Shown here: positions 9,511-20,725 of the stretch, piece by piece
How the letters are laid out: every line of letters starts with the position of its first letter
How positions within the stretch are numbered: the stretch's first letter is position 1
Origin: Ornithodoros turicata
Taxonomy: Eukaryota; Arthropoda; Arachnida; Ixodida; Argasidae
Reading direction: 5' to 3'
Assembly: GCF_037126465.1 (NCBI RefSeq)
Contig: NC_088204.1
Span: 78,801,807 to 78,865,806, forward strand
DNA length: 64,000 bases
Translations under genes and position numbers: made by a program
The notes under the pieces: model-generated
The model's database searches: none
Told to the model about the DNA's origin: nothing
The model's input: only the letters and a program-made list of their open reading frames with translations

Positions 9511-9640
9511 GAAGCAGAAGCGGAAACGATGATGTCATTCTCTCGCAAAGCCGTGTAGCTGTGAGCCGCGTAGCTTATAAAAGCGCAGACCGACAGCCCA
9601 ATTGTCAGAGGTGCTCTCGTTGGCGGAGATCTTAAAGGAG
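9511..9640 (+). promoter_or_regulatory. TATA/initiator unit E, copy 2
   Basis: TATAAAAG is at 9576-9583 and TCAGAGG at 9605. The upstream part around GATGATGTCATTC is kept. About 13 bp around GTGAGCCGCGTAG is inserted, and the splice-donor end is lost (CTTAAAGGAGC replaces GAAAGTGAGT). A degraded repeat of 9064-9237. Confidence 0.45.
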
Positions 9641-9840
9641 CATGGAAGTGACAATTAACATGACTCGAGATCCTGCTTCATTTGTGCAGCTCTCCACAAG
9701 GAGTCACCATGCAAAATATTTCCGATCTGCGGCGTATGGTCACTGCGCAATAAAATTTACAAAAGACAGTCGGAGAACGGCAGTCGCGGGAGAGAGACAC
9801 GAGCCCCGCGTGACGTAGAAACTGCTCGGAAAGAGTAGAA

Positions 9841-9990
9841 AATTCTCTCGCAAAGCCGTGTAGCTTATAAAAGCGCAGACCTGCAGCCCAAGCTGTATTG
9901 TCAGAGGTGCTCCCGTTGACGGAGGTCTTGAAAGTGAGTAAACCCTTGTATGTCGCATTGATTTGAGTGTTGCGCTGCTAGTATATAGTG
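9841..9990 (+). promoter_or_regulatory. TATA/initiator/5'-exon unit E, copy 3
   Basis: TATAAAAG is at 9866-9873, TCAGAGG at 9901 and AAA|GTGAGT at 9934. The sequence after the donor also matches copy 1. The upstream CRE-like segment is absent. No coding exon could be assigned downstream. Confidence 0.45.
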
Positions 9991-10469
9991 TGCCCACTAT
10001 ATGGTATTCTGGGACTGGCGGTAGGGTTGCCACCAGGCCCGTATTATACCGGCAATACCTGTTATTTATTCGCTCTGTCAGTTGCCGGTAGGAAAGTGAT
10101 ACCGGCAGCCTTTTGCCGGTGTTTGTGGTTCGAGACCTTTCGCGGGGGCTGTTGCGAGGTTTTCGCTTCAACATTCCACTACAGCTTGAATAGAGCTGGA
10201 GCACAGACCAAACTGCACGGTCACCAGTCATTTTCTTAATTATTCGTTAATATTATTATCGTTGTTATTCATTAAGTGTTGCGTGCGGAGGGGACAAGAT
10301 CAGTGGTTGTGCAAAGCTATTGGTGGTTGTGTCGAGCCAGCTAGAAATACCCTATTGAAAACGAACATCTGAAAATTATCATGTTTCGTGATGTCACATC
10401 CATAGATTGAGAAGTTACCCGGCAAAAAGAACTCGTTACTTCTTACTTTTTGAATAAAATACTGTAATT

Positions 10470-10706
10470 GATTAAATATCACGTTTTATGGCAAAAACTG
10501 CCACCAAGGAACCGAGAGAAAGCAAGAAAATATGTGGACGTCAGTGAAAAGCGAGTTAGAAGTAACTTGGAACTTAACTTAATTTTGGCAAAGTTACCCG
10601 AAAAAGGAGCGAGTTTCCCTGAAAGTTGCCACGGCGCAAGTTACCAAAAAAAGGAACTTAGTTACAGTAACGAGTTACTTCTAACGAGTTACCTCGAACT
10701 CTGGTC
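10470..10706 (+). mobile_element. GTTAC-rich end of a hAT-like element
   Basis: The stretch is dense in GTTAC/GTAAC boxes (for example AACGAGTTACTTCTAACGAG) and ends near GAACTCTGG. This is the pattern seen just inside the ends of the hAT-like elements at 13717 and 14880. A matching left end was not found. No transposase is present. Confidence 0.4.
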
Positions 10707-10756
10707 ACATCAAGGTTTCTTCGTGCTCTTACTGTTAGCATCAGGTACATCAGATA

Positions 10757-10850
10757 CAATGTACCAGCTCGCCTGCACCCTTGCACTTCTAACATCATAT
10801 GCTTTGATCAGGGGAAGACCCTGTTGCTTGATGTCACATGAGAAAGATGT
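10757..10850 (+). mobile_element. Penelope-like element 3' tail fragment
   Basis: The block TGTACCAGCTCGCCTGCACC with its flanks is the reverse complement of sequence at about 13970-14000, just beyond the coding end of the minus-strand Penelope fragment. It is read here as a second, very short 3' remnant of that family. Confidence 0.4.
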
Positions 10851-11689
10851 GATGACACGATAGCATCAGCAGGTTTTACGTAGTTCCATGGCACATGGGG
10901 AACCTGCGATGTACACGATCGCACACAGTCAAGAAAAAAATGTAGCATTTAACCTTGATTTCTTTGGCCATTAAAAAACAAAAGAAAAAACGATAGAGAG
11001 AGGGTCCGTGCAACACAGAGTGTGCGCTTTTTTCTTTTTTTTTTTTTTTTGTTCCAACGATCTTTCGCTGTCAGCTCTGTTGACAATCATAACTAACCAA
11101 TTAGCTTAGCCTTTGACCAATCCCAACGTGCAATTTTACTTCAAACACAATATTCAGTGGTTCTTATGAAAACAGCAGCATTTCCCGATACATCCTGGAA
11201 TGCTGGCCACAATCTCAAGAGGTAGTACGATTCTACACTCGTCATCTTTCATCCGGAAAGCCATTGAGCGGAAATGTTGGATGACGCCCATTTCAATGCA
11301 GGCTCGCGTGCGTTCCTGCTTGTTCTGAGAAACCCAAGAAGGTCGCTCCAAGGGTCGGAACCGGTATTTCTTTCGGTTCGATTCCGGTTCAGGCATATTG
11401 GTTCGGTTCGGGTTCGGCTCAGGGAGGCCCCCCGCACGCACGCACACACACACAGACAAAAATCAAGCAATCTGTACACAGGGAACGGCACAAATAATCT
11501 TTCATAAAGTGCTGGAAGTACTGACTGTTTCAACGGAACATTTAAACGGAGTGTTTATCCTGTTCTCAATCTGACGGGCTGCGTACACATATAACCACTC
11601 TTAATACATTTTTTTTTCAAGTTACAACCCCCGAAGGAATCGCATAATTTCCATTACTTGCAAACAGTTTCGCCGCCGGGCACATACCA

Positions 11690-11815
11690 ATCTGGGTGTC
11701 CGCCCATTTGGTCGAACGCCGTTTGAACGAAGGCGTTTCGTCGAACGCCTCTTGGTCGAAAGCCGCGGTTGATCGACCCCGTTTGTTCGAAAGACGTTTT
11801 TTCGAAGGGAGTTCA
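11690..11815 (+). repeat. Degenerate tandem repeat, period about 15, TCGAACG core
   Basis: At least seven irregular units resemble GGTCGAACGCCGTTT with substitutions (GAACGAAGGCGTTT, CGTCGAACGCC and so on). Several open frames cross it but show no domain. The surrounding 10.9-12.3 kb has no recognised gene; T-rich and CA-rich tracts lie at about 11030-11050, 11430-11455 and 11930-11975. Confidence 0.6.
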
Positions 11816-12308
11816 AAGCTGCATGCAGTGTGTCCTCCGCACCTCCTTTTCTGTAACTTTTTACTCGAGCATACGGAGCAGGCAATCAGTGTTCTTTGCT
11901 TTTTGATTTTTGATGATCCTTATTTTTGCTTCTTTTTTTTATTTTTTATTTTTTATTTTATTTTTTTATTTTTTTGCTTTTTGCATCGGAAGAGGGGAGA
12001 CCACTGGTTCCTAGAGCGAGGCGACAAAAGGAAGGACGACGACGACGCGAATCACCTCGTACATCCTGTGACCACTGGTTAGTTGCAGAAGTTTGTCACT
12101 TACGATCCAGTAGGACACATATTGAAGAGAGCTGCCCCAGGTTGGGAGCAGCCGATAGTCTATCCTTCTTCTGGGCACCCTTCTTATTGCTGGCGACATG
12201 TTTAAAGGGAACGGTGTGAAACAGGATTGCCACATCTGCGCGAAGTCAGTGGATAATAATAAGAAAATTTAGACATGGTATGAATGCAATATATTAAATT
12301 AACAGTGT

Positions 12309-12774
12309 GGTACTGGTCACTTATTTCTATTCAGACATTTTTGCTATGCAGAAACTGCTCAAACTATAGGTGTCATACAATTACACGAGCTCAAGTCAAA
12401 ATTTTTCTGATTTTTTCATCCCTTTCAAATTAGGGGTTAAAACTATTGGTGTCATTAAATTACATCAGGTCGTGATGCCGAATACTCTATATGCAGACCG
12501 AAAAGACACCATCAGTCTTCCGCGTTGAACAGGAAAAGTCTCAATTGCTGTGTTGCGCAAGGTCCGAGTGGCAATCTTTTTTCGTTAGTGCGACGAGCTC
12601 TTGGGACGTTTCCAACTTTCACGTTCAACAGCTCGCTCGGCTTGGGCGAAGTGAAGTAAAGCAACCTGCACGAAAAATACTTTCATACCTTCTGGCGGAC
12701 TGCCTTTCTGCAAGGGCAAGCGGCAGTTTGTGTCCAGATTTGTTTCAGTCCAACTGCTACTTAAACTGTGCCGC
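12309..12774 (+). repeat. Dispersed repeat B, copy 2 (empty MITE site)
   Basis: Homologous to 646-1295 but without the MITE found at 821-997; the uninterrupted site reads GAATACTCTATATGCAG. No protein-coding signal was found. From 12775 to 13147 nothing was recognised. Confidence 0.75.
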
Positions 12775-13904
12775 CAACATTCCTTGGTGGCAGTTGCTGT
12801 TTATACTACACGTCAGCTCTACACTGTATTATCTTCATATTAGGGTGGGAGTAATTTTCATATTTTTTGGCGTACCGAAGTGCCTGGGCTCGCTTGCATC
12901 TACATTAACGTTTTGGTGCTTCTAACTTAATTAACCCCCTGCGTTTCTCAGGCTACTCACCCATTTGTTTCGAGGATCTAGCTGCTCATTCAACGAACTG
13001 ATGTTGACATGGTACATAGCTAGCTCGTTGCCAGGTGATATACAGATGAGGTTTTTGTGTTGGAATGTAGAATAATCAATAGAATTACTATTCACTGTGA
13101 ACAGGCTTGTGTGATGGAGTAGTTTGCATTATAAGATGTGTATACTACAGGGTGTCCCAGAAATTTTAATTTAAAAAAACTACTCCACTTAGAATCATGC
13201 GGTCAACGGCATTTGTTCTTACTGGGTTTTTGCCACCTCCTGATGTGCATGACATGTAACCTAAGTTTAATTATATACATTTTTGCGAACTGAACTCGGA
13301 AATTTGCCAAGTAAAGGTCACTTTTTTACCCCGCCAATGCAAAGAGAGCGCGGAATTTACTCAAAATTATGATAATCAACAGGAATATTGAGGATCTCTC
13401 GTATCAGAAAAAATAGCCGAAAATCATGCTCTATGGAGCTCACGGAGGATAGCGTGCCACGAGTCTTTCAGCGGAATCATTGCCAGTCCGACGAAAAGAG
13501 TCTGGAAACCCAGCCCCCATCGGCATTGTAGAAAGGGATAACACGGACATAGCTCGTCGAGTCCGGCCTCAGCTGTGTCTGTGACCATACCTTCCCTCTC
13601 CGAATTTCATGAACTGTCACTTTTTCTACTATAGTATCAGTCTGTGGGTTGGGTTTCTAACCTCCTTTCGTCGGACTGACAGCGATTGCGCTCAAAAAGT
13701 CCTTGCGCGTTATACTCAGTGTTGTACGTAGCGCCGTTACTAGTAGCGGCGCTACCGTATCCGTTACTTTTTCGGTAGCGGAGTAGATATCGCGCTACTT
13801 TTTTAAATAGGTAGCGTAAGAAGCATTTCCGTTACAAATTTGAGGTAGCGCAATCTTTGTGCGCTACCGCTACCGCTACTTCCCAATCGCAGGTTCGCGA
13901 CAGC

Positions 13905-14775
13905 TCGACTTCGATCTATCATGAAGCCTCCACTCTGCCTGCCTTCGAACAAGCTGCGCAATGGTAGAAGTGCAAGGGTGCAGGCGAGCTGGTACATTGT
14001 AAAAACGACGATAAACCAGAGACACGGAACAGAAAAAAGACAACACGACACGTTCTCAAACACAGCAACCCATTTAATGAACAGACCTACACTCCCAATA
14101 ACCTCCGGATGGGTGGAAAGGGGGAAACAGAGGGAACACTAACGCAATTGCCTCGTGACTTAATCTCTTTGTACTCAGCTAAGAGTCGCCCAAACGGGTC
14201 ACGCACCTTTTTCAATACACTTGTCTCTTGGAAAAGCGGGAAACAATTGTGACATTCTTTCAAGTGTTCAACAAGTTCTGAATTTCCTGAAAGGCTGTCT
14301 GCATTCCTTTTATGCTCTAAGAGCCTAATGTTTAGGCATCTACCAGACTGTCCTACGTAGCAAAAACCACATGCAAAAGGAATATAATACACAACACCTA
14401 CGGCGCACTCCACAAAGCGGGTCTTGTGAGAAATACGGCAAACTGGCTTATCTGAATGAAAGGGCGTTAGAGAACTTAAACGTGCAACATTTGAAAAAAA
14501 CAACTTGAACATTGAACCTCTTAGCAGCGGATAGGATGTTATGAGACACGGCATGAAAATATGGAATGCAAACTCGTGCAGAAGGCTGCTCAGAACGACA
14601 AGGTTTTACATCACCTATGCAAAGAAAACACTCTAGTAACTTTGACTGCAACAAAGCAGGACCAAACCCCGCTTTTGTTAAGCGGCAAACCTGATGGCGA
14701 AGACTGTCAGAAACAAAGTGGCAGCAAGACTTATTTAACGCGGAACGGACGAGCGAGGCCACGATGCCCGACTTT
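13905..14775 (-). pseudogene. Penelope-like element 3' fragment with GIY-YIG nuclease
   Basis: Minus-strand coding remnants in two frames. The upstream one ends with the region before the nuclease (VCIPYFHAVSHNILSAAKRF). The downstream one carries a GIY-YIG-type endonuclease core (VVYYIPFACGFCYVGQSGR, then RLLEHKRNADS and HLKECH). Penelope-like retroelements join a reverse transcriptase to a C-terminal GIY-YIG domain. Only this 3' part is present here, with at least one frameshift near 14500. It inserted into, and now lies inside, the hAT-like element. Confidence 0.75.
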
Positions 14776-14879
14776 ATGAGTTTGGAATGTGAGCTGTTTA
14801 CGGGAAGTAACGGCTTGCCACCAGACTTACCATCCCCTTCCTCCTGTTCCTCTCTCTCTCTCTCTTGTGCAGTACAGAC

Positions 14880-15574
14880 CAGACTTGTACACGTTACTAA
14901 AAAAAAGTAATTGATTACCGTTACCGTTACCTTGTACGAAAAAGTAATTTTTTACCGTTACAAATTACTTGCCGGAAAAAGTAATGAAGTAACGCCTTGA
15001 AAAGTAACGCGTTACTTTGCCAATTACTTTCGATATCTGAGAAAACGATATAAAAAGAGATAGAGAAAAATATATAAGAAAAATATATGAAAAAAAAAGG
15101 AAACTGAGCAAAAACGAAGCAAAAACGAAGTCAGCAATGAAGCAGAATTTATTTCCTAAGAGCAGTGTTCAACTTTAGTACACATGAATGGGGAGAGGAC
15201 AGTGGACTCAAAAATACACTACACGTGCGGAACACTGTGGCAATTGACCTCGGGGTCCTCGGGTAAGTAATTGTTGCGGGAAAAGTCCTAGAGATAAGGC
15301 AGCTGCCTTGCACCGAACTTGCAGAGGGCAGTTGGTTTTGTCTTCTCGCGGCGGTGAATCATCCCATATATGTGTGTGTGTGCGTCGTCCCGAACAATGT
15401 GGATTCTTTAGTTTCCAAGTAATCGATTACTTGGTAACTGGTTACTGAAAATTGTAATTGAATTACTCAAAAAATTACTGGGCCCCAAAAGTAATCGATT
15501 ACGTTACAAATTACTCAAAAAAGTAATTGATTACTAGTAACGCAATTACCCGTTACCCGTTACGTACAAGTCTG
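14880..15574. mobile_element. Non-autonomous hAT-like element, 8-bp target duplication
   Basis: The ends CAGACTTGTAC and GTACAAGTCTG are exact inverted repeats, and the target duplication GTACAGAC is exact (14872-14879, 15575-15582). The subterminal regions are packed with GTTAC, GTAAT and ATTAC boxes. At 695 bp it encodes nothing recognisable. It is nested inside the larger hAT-like element. Confidence 0.85.
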
Positions 15575-16427
15575 GTACAGACAAAGCGATGTCTTGCAGA
15601 TATGTGGGGAAAATGGTACCCGCATTCTTTTATAACAGGACGGATTACAGAGGAGTAAGCAAAGAGGCACGTTACCTTCTGTATTCGTAACAATAAAATG
15701 AAGCACACATAGACGCTTTACACCGTGAGCTCACTAGCCTGGCTCCGCGACCTCACACTCTCTGTACGGGGGGTGCAGTTCCCAATTCAACCTGGATGCT
15801 AGTGTTTTCCTATTGTTGGTCACACAGGTTTTACAGTTGTTCTGTCATACTTTCTATGTCGATGAACCGTATCTCTAGCAGAAGCGGAGTTGTAAAGCCA
15901 ATGAAACAACGAATGAGAAGACGACAGCTTTTATTGTCCATAAATATCACCACGGAAAAGATGCAGGGGACAACTGTAAAGCTCGTGTCTCCTTTTTCTT
16001 TTTACATTCAAGCACGCGTGTCTGACCACCAGTAAAAAAATACTGGCATCTAGCGAACGATATCGCTAGCGATCTAGTGCAGCGTATGATGTCGCTTTTA
16101 TGTTACTCATTGAATGTCGTGCAGATTTTATTATCTACTAACAGATGAAAATGGTCTATGCCTCATTTTTCAACAAATGGGGAGAGCGAATGGTAACACT
16201 CGGTCGGCTGTGACGTGTTTCGTCAGTTACCCCATCCGCACCCCTGTATTTTTGGGCGCGCAGGAGCCTGGGGGACCATTTTTCTGCCTACACAACCAGA
16301 TTTCTTTTTTTTTTTTTTCATAGCCCGCATTATCATACGTTTTTGTGCACCCAACGACGCAACAGTTTGTGCGGTACGGCATTGCCTTTAGCAGCTATCA
16401 ATTCAGGCGCGGCGTCACCAAAGCAAG

Positions 16428-16690
16428 GTGACGATTGAAAGCGTACGAATAGCCCTCGAAAACGGAGCGGACTCACACAACAAGTTCCTATGGCTGCCGC
16501 CAGGATTTTCCGTGGCGCGGCGGACGCTTTGCACGAAGCGTATACGGAGGAGAAAGAAAACGGTAGCGTGGTGTTTAGATATCTTTTACGCGCCTTGGTG
16601 GAAAAAGCTTATCTGCGCGTCAAGGAAGTCCAAGTCCAACTTGAAAAAGCACACCAAGGTATGTTTGCTACTCGTTCCGGGCAAGTCTAG
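16428..16690 (+). pseudogene. Possible hAT BED-finger relic
   Basis: A weak frame contains SKSNLKKHTKV, resembling the C-terminal half of a BED zinc finger, which sits at the N-terminus of many hAT transposases. The cysteine pair expected before it is unclear, and no hAT catalytic or dimerisation domain follows. The position inside a hAT-like element is the main support. Confidence 0.3.
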
Positions 16691-17451
16691 TTCTTTTTGT
16701 AACAACGCTGTAGAGCTTTTTAGCGGTAGGCTTGTTTTGTGCTTTATTTGCTTTAGGGGAACAGAAAAAGATATACAGCATATCTACCGGAGCGGCTTCA
16801 GTAAATCTAAGAATTGTCTCGCAAATTACAGCCTTCAGGCTACCTACGTAATTTATTATTTTGAGATATGATTTTATTATTTTTGTTTTATTTATTATTT
16901 TGATACATTATTTTATTATTTTGAGACGTTTCAAGTACGACATCAACGATGTTGTTCGTCTATCTCCTAAAAGGTAGCGCATGAAGTATCGCCTTACTTT
17001 TTACGAGTAACGGTAGCGGTATTCCGCTACTTTTAGGAACGTGTAACGATATCGTGATTTCGTTACTTTATGCTCAGGTAGCGCGTATCGGTATTGCGCT
17101 ACGTTTTCGGGTAGCGGGTACAACACTGGTTATACTCCAGTGCCCGAGAAGCACGGTGTTCGGCTATTCTTCCCGACATGATAGATACTGAAGATCTGAA
17201 GATAGAAGGTTGTCAATTATCATGAACTTGAGTGAATTTGGCACGCTCTTCATGTTGGTGGGGTAAAAAAGTGACCATTACTTGGCAAATTTACGAGTTC
17301 GATTCGCAAAAATTTACATAATTAAGCTTAGGTTACATGACATGCACATCAGGAAGTGGCAGAAACCTAGTAAGAACAAATGCCGTTGACCGCATGATTC
17401 TGGGTGGCGTAGTTTTGTTTATTAGAATTCAATTACACGTTTTCTGGGCCA

Positions 17452-17513
17452 CCTGTATAGCATACGCATGGAGGAGGCATTAGTATGCCTCCTCCATGCG
17501 TATGCTATACAGG
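17452..17513. repeat. Perfect 29-bp inverted repeat with 4-base loop
   Basis: A 29-bp stem surrounds the loop TAGT (17481-17484). The left arm begins with the last bases of the long-TIR element and its TA (CCTGTATAGCATACG). The right arm ends with the mirror image (CGTATGCTATACAGG), so the element's terminus and flank appear in both orientations. Confidence 0.95.
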
Positions 17514-17625
17514 TTACAGGTTACATTAACGTCCTGGAATGCGCAGGAAAACATCCCAAAAATGTCACAAAGGAGACCGCCAGGATTGCCCAAGTCAAGT
17601 CCCAGGCTGTCGAAGTCGGGTTGTT

Positions 17626-18942
17626 TCATTTATAATCGAATGATGGCCGCCGGTCACATTTTTTTTATTTCTCTAAAAAAAATATATGTTATCTCGCCCA
17701 CAAAAAGATGCAAAAGGTGCCTGACCGCAGGTCTCTTCGATATTTTCTTCTCCGTCCACGGTGCTTCGAAGGAACCGGAGCTATTTCGCGGCTTAATTTT
17801 TTTCCAAAATTGTGACCTTGTACATCTTGAACGAGATGACCGATTTGAACGAAATTGTTTTTTGCTGACAGAGTGGACGGAGCACGTTCCATGGCGGGCT
17901 ATTAAATCGATATGTTCAAGAAAAAAGTATACGAAAAACAAAATTCCGAAAGCGCAACAGACAGCATTTTTACCGCACGTTTGGAAGGTCATGGTCTGGA
18001 ACTCCGACTGTGATGTTCTTCGCATGAGCAGAAAGATCATTCTTTGCTCTTTCGTTTGACGTCAAATACATTGTTTTATCTTCAGCCATTATCTCGTAAG
18101 AATGCCGTGAACACGGAAGCGTAATTCTCAATTTCGCGGCAGTTTTTACCCAAAAACGACACCTTCAAATTTTCCGATATTTTGTACTAACATAGCTTAG
18201 ACATAGCTCTTTCAGGAAATGCAATAAAATGTTTGCTTATTTTGGTCCCACAGGGCGCGAAATTTTTTTTCGCACCCTGATTGGGCAGCGCTCGCAGGGG
18301 TCAAACACACCTACAAAGAGTGGACTTCTCACCAGCTCCCGTGGCATAGTGGTTAGGATGATCGCTTTCCACGCCGAGACTGGGAGGTGACACGGGTTCG
18401 AATCCTGTCACCGGCTGTGCTGTCTGAGGTTTTCCCTGGGTTTTCCGAAGACTTTCCAGACGAATGTCGGCACAGTTCCCCCTGAAGTCGGCCCAGGACG
18501 CATACTAATCCCCCTGTCCCCCACTCCTTCCTGCTGTCCTCTCGCCATCTGTCCACGTCTGTACGCCGCTCATAGCCACAGTTGCTTCGCGGCGCTAACC
18601 CGGAATTAAAAAAAAAAAAGAATGGACTTCTACCCCACCCCCTGTCGTCTTCTTTTTTTTTTTTTTTTTTTTTTTGCTTTCAGTGAGGGTGCCGTCACGC
18701 CGGAGGCCGACTATAGTAATATGCACATATCACTGCGAAGTCCGCAGACAAGCAAAAGTTCGTTGCTTAGGCTCTTTCCGACCCGGTTAATCCCTCAATG
18801 TTACGTGCTTGAAGGAAATCTGACGTGGGAACATGGCATTTGTAAATACTCCGGCTTTGACGAACCGAAGCGCGAGATGTCTATTCTCTCGTAATTTTGT
18901 TTTGTTATTTGCTGGTTTCTTCTACTTGTGAACAAAGACGGA
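17626..18942 (-). repeat. Unit A, inverted third copy
   Basis: The reverse complement of the first about 1.1 kb of the segmental duplication (1294-2400 and 19613-20600), interrupted by a SINE. Together with 19613-20740 it forms an inverted pair of about 1 kb arms separated by about 670 bp. Unit A is therefore itself a repeated element, separate from the SMB-gene duplication. No coding function was recognised. Confidence 0.8.
18330..18618 (+). mobile_element. tRNA-derived SINE, family 1 (with A-tail and target duplication)
   Basis: The Pol III A box is TGGCATAGTGGTTAGG and the B box GGTTCGAATCC. A 200-bp body shared with 29590-29891 follows, then an A-tail. A 13-bp target duplication (AGAGTGGACTTCT, one mismatch) flanks it at 18317-18329 and 18619-18631. 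It resembles tick tRNA-derived SINEs such as Ruka, but that identity was not checked. It was inserted into the inverted unit A. Confidence 0.9.
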
Positions 18943-19254
18943 ATTTGAGACACTCAGGTGATGTGGCACGATGCCCACAGATCGCCCAGGGACTGGTCGC
19001 CTGGTCTTCCTGGGAATCATAGGACATGTCCGGTCCCTTATTTCTTCAAGGTGAACTCCTTTTAGAAATATTATTTGAAGGAGTTATACTTCCAATGGGT
19101 GACAAAGTCGGGGCGCTGCGTGGGAAAACACGGTCTTTAGGGGTCTCCGGGGTTCCCGCCGCTGTCCACATTTTAAGACAAGGGCCTTGCTTTTCTCGAT
19201 GTTACGTATGGATTTCAATTTGTCGTCGGCGTAGCGTGTACTTCTGCACTCCCC

Positions 19255-19590
19255 ATGGCCAGCCGTAGCCACACCAGATGTCGACTATACTGCCCGGACT
19301 ACACTCAACGACACAAGAAAAAAATACCCTGGAACAAGAACTTCATGCCGGTATCGTTGATAGGATCAGGGCTTTTGAAGACCATCTTGAGCACCTCGGA
19401 GGCAGTCCATGTCCACGACACCGACGAAATATGTGTGAACTGCTACAACACGTTTCGACTGCAGGTTGCTGAGGCAGGGCCTTCAGGTGAACAAGGTCCT
19501 CCGGCTTCAAGCCCTGACGACGCTGACTTCAGTGACCCCACTGAAATTTTGCAGACTGTGAACAGGAGCCTATCAGAGCGAGATATTGGT
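19255..19590 (+). CDS. Candidate first coding exon, Cys-pair protein, unknown family
   Basis: The ATG is in good context (CCCCATGG) and opens a protein-like frame of 112 codons up to GGT|GTGAGC at 19591, a good splice donor. The product has CRLYC near residue 9 and ICVNCYNTF near residue 69, suggesting a zinc-binding module, then an acidic Ser/Pro-rich segment (SSPDDADFSDPTEI). The family was not recognised; N-terminal zinc modules of this kind occur in host DNA-binding proteins and in transposon proteins. It lies between two inverted copies of unit A, so it may be cargo of that structure. No downstream exon was identified. Confidence 0.45.
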
Positions 19591-20725
19591 GTGAGCCCAC
19601 TGAGGCACCCGTAGTAGACAAAGTAGAAGAAACCAACAAATAACAAAACAAAATTACAACAGAACAGACGTCTCGCCCTTTGGTTCGGCAAAGCCGCAGT
19701 ATTTACAAATACCATGTTCCCACGTCCGACTTCCTTCAAGCTCGTAACCTTGAAGGATTGATTAACCGGGTGGGAAAGCCTAAGCAACGAACTTTTGCTT
19801 GTCTGGGGACACCACAGTGATCTGTGCATATTACTATAGTCGGTCTTCGGCATGACGGCACCCTCAACGAAAGCAAAAACAAACAAAAAAAGACGGGGTT
19901 GGGGTGGAAGTTCACTCTTTGTAAGTGTGTTTGACCCCTGCGTGCGCTGCCCAATAGGGGTGCGGAAAAAAATTGCGCACCCATTTAGGACCAAAATAAG
20001 CAAACATTCTATTGCATATCCTGAAAGAACTATGTCTAAGCTATGTTAGTACAAAATATCGGAAAATTTGAAGATGTGCTTTTTGGGTAAAAACTGTCGC
20101 GAAAATGAGAATTTTCCCCTACCTTTCCGTGTTCACGGTGTTGTTACGGGATAATGGTTGAAGATAAAGCAATGTATTTAACGTCAAACAAAAAGAGCAA
20201 AGAATTATCTTTCTGCTCATGCGAAGAACATCACAGTCGGAGATCCAGGGTCTCGACCATGACCTTCCAAATGTGCGGTAAAAAGGGTCTCTGTTGCGTT
20301 TTCGGGATATTTTTTTTATACTTTTCTTCTGACCATATAAATTTAATAGCCCACGATGGAACGTGCACCGTCCACTCTACCAGCAAAAAACATTTCGTTC
20401 AAATGGGACATCTCGTTCAAGAGATACAAGGTCACAAAGTTGGAAAAATTTAAGCCGCGAAATTGCGCGGTCGCTTCGAAGAGCCGTGGACGGAGAGGAA
20501 AATATCGCGAAGACCTGCGGTCAGGCACCTTTAGCATCTCTTTGTGGTTGGGATAACATATATTTTTTTCGAGAGAAATAAAAAATGTGACCGGCGGGCA
20601 TCATTTGATTTTAAATGAAACTACTCAATGGCGGTACGAATGATGTCCCATAGTATGTCATTCGGACAATCCAGGATATCTTATGGACATCTGATTGTCC
20701 CGTTGATGGCGTCATATAGACGTCC

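Larger units (their letters stand above)
13717..17128. mobile_element. hAT-like element with 8-bp target duplication
   Basis: The inverted ends are CAGTGTTGTAC and GTACAACACTG. The 8-bp direct repeat GTTATACT flanks both sides exactly (13709-13716 and 17129-17136), and GTAGCG/CGCTAC boxes fill the subterminal regions. Eight-base duplications and CAG-type ends are characteristic of hAT elements. The interior carries a Penelope fragment, a second hAT-like element and a possible BED-finger relic, but no full transposase. Confidence 0.85.
13148..17455. mobile_element. Long-TIR DNA element, split by a nested hAT-like insertion
   Basis: The outer ends read TA|CAGGGTGTCCC on the left and GGGCCACCTG|TA on the right. 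About 300 bp at the left (13148-13450) matches the reverse complement of the right (about 17150-17455), including the block AATCATGCGGTCAACGGC. Without the insertion at 13717-17128 the element would be about 0.9 kb and non-coding. TA duplication suggests a Tc1/mariner-like or other TA-targeting family. The exact superfamily is not assigned. Confidence 0.7.

Noticed and set aside
11926..12082. Phe-rich membrane protein
   Set aside because: Made by a T-rich simple tract.
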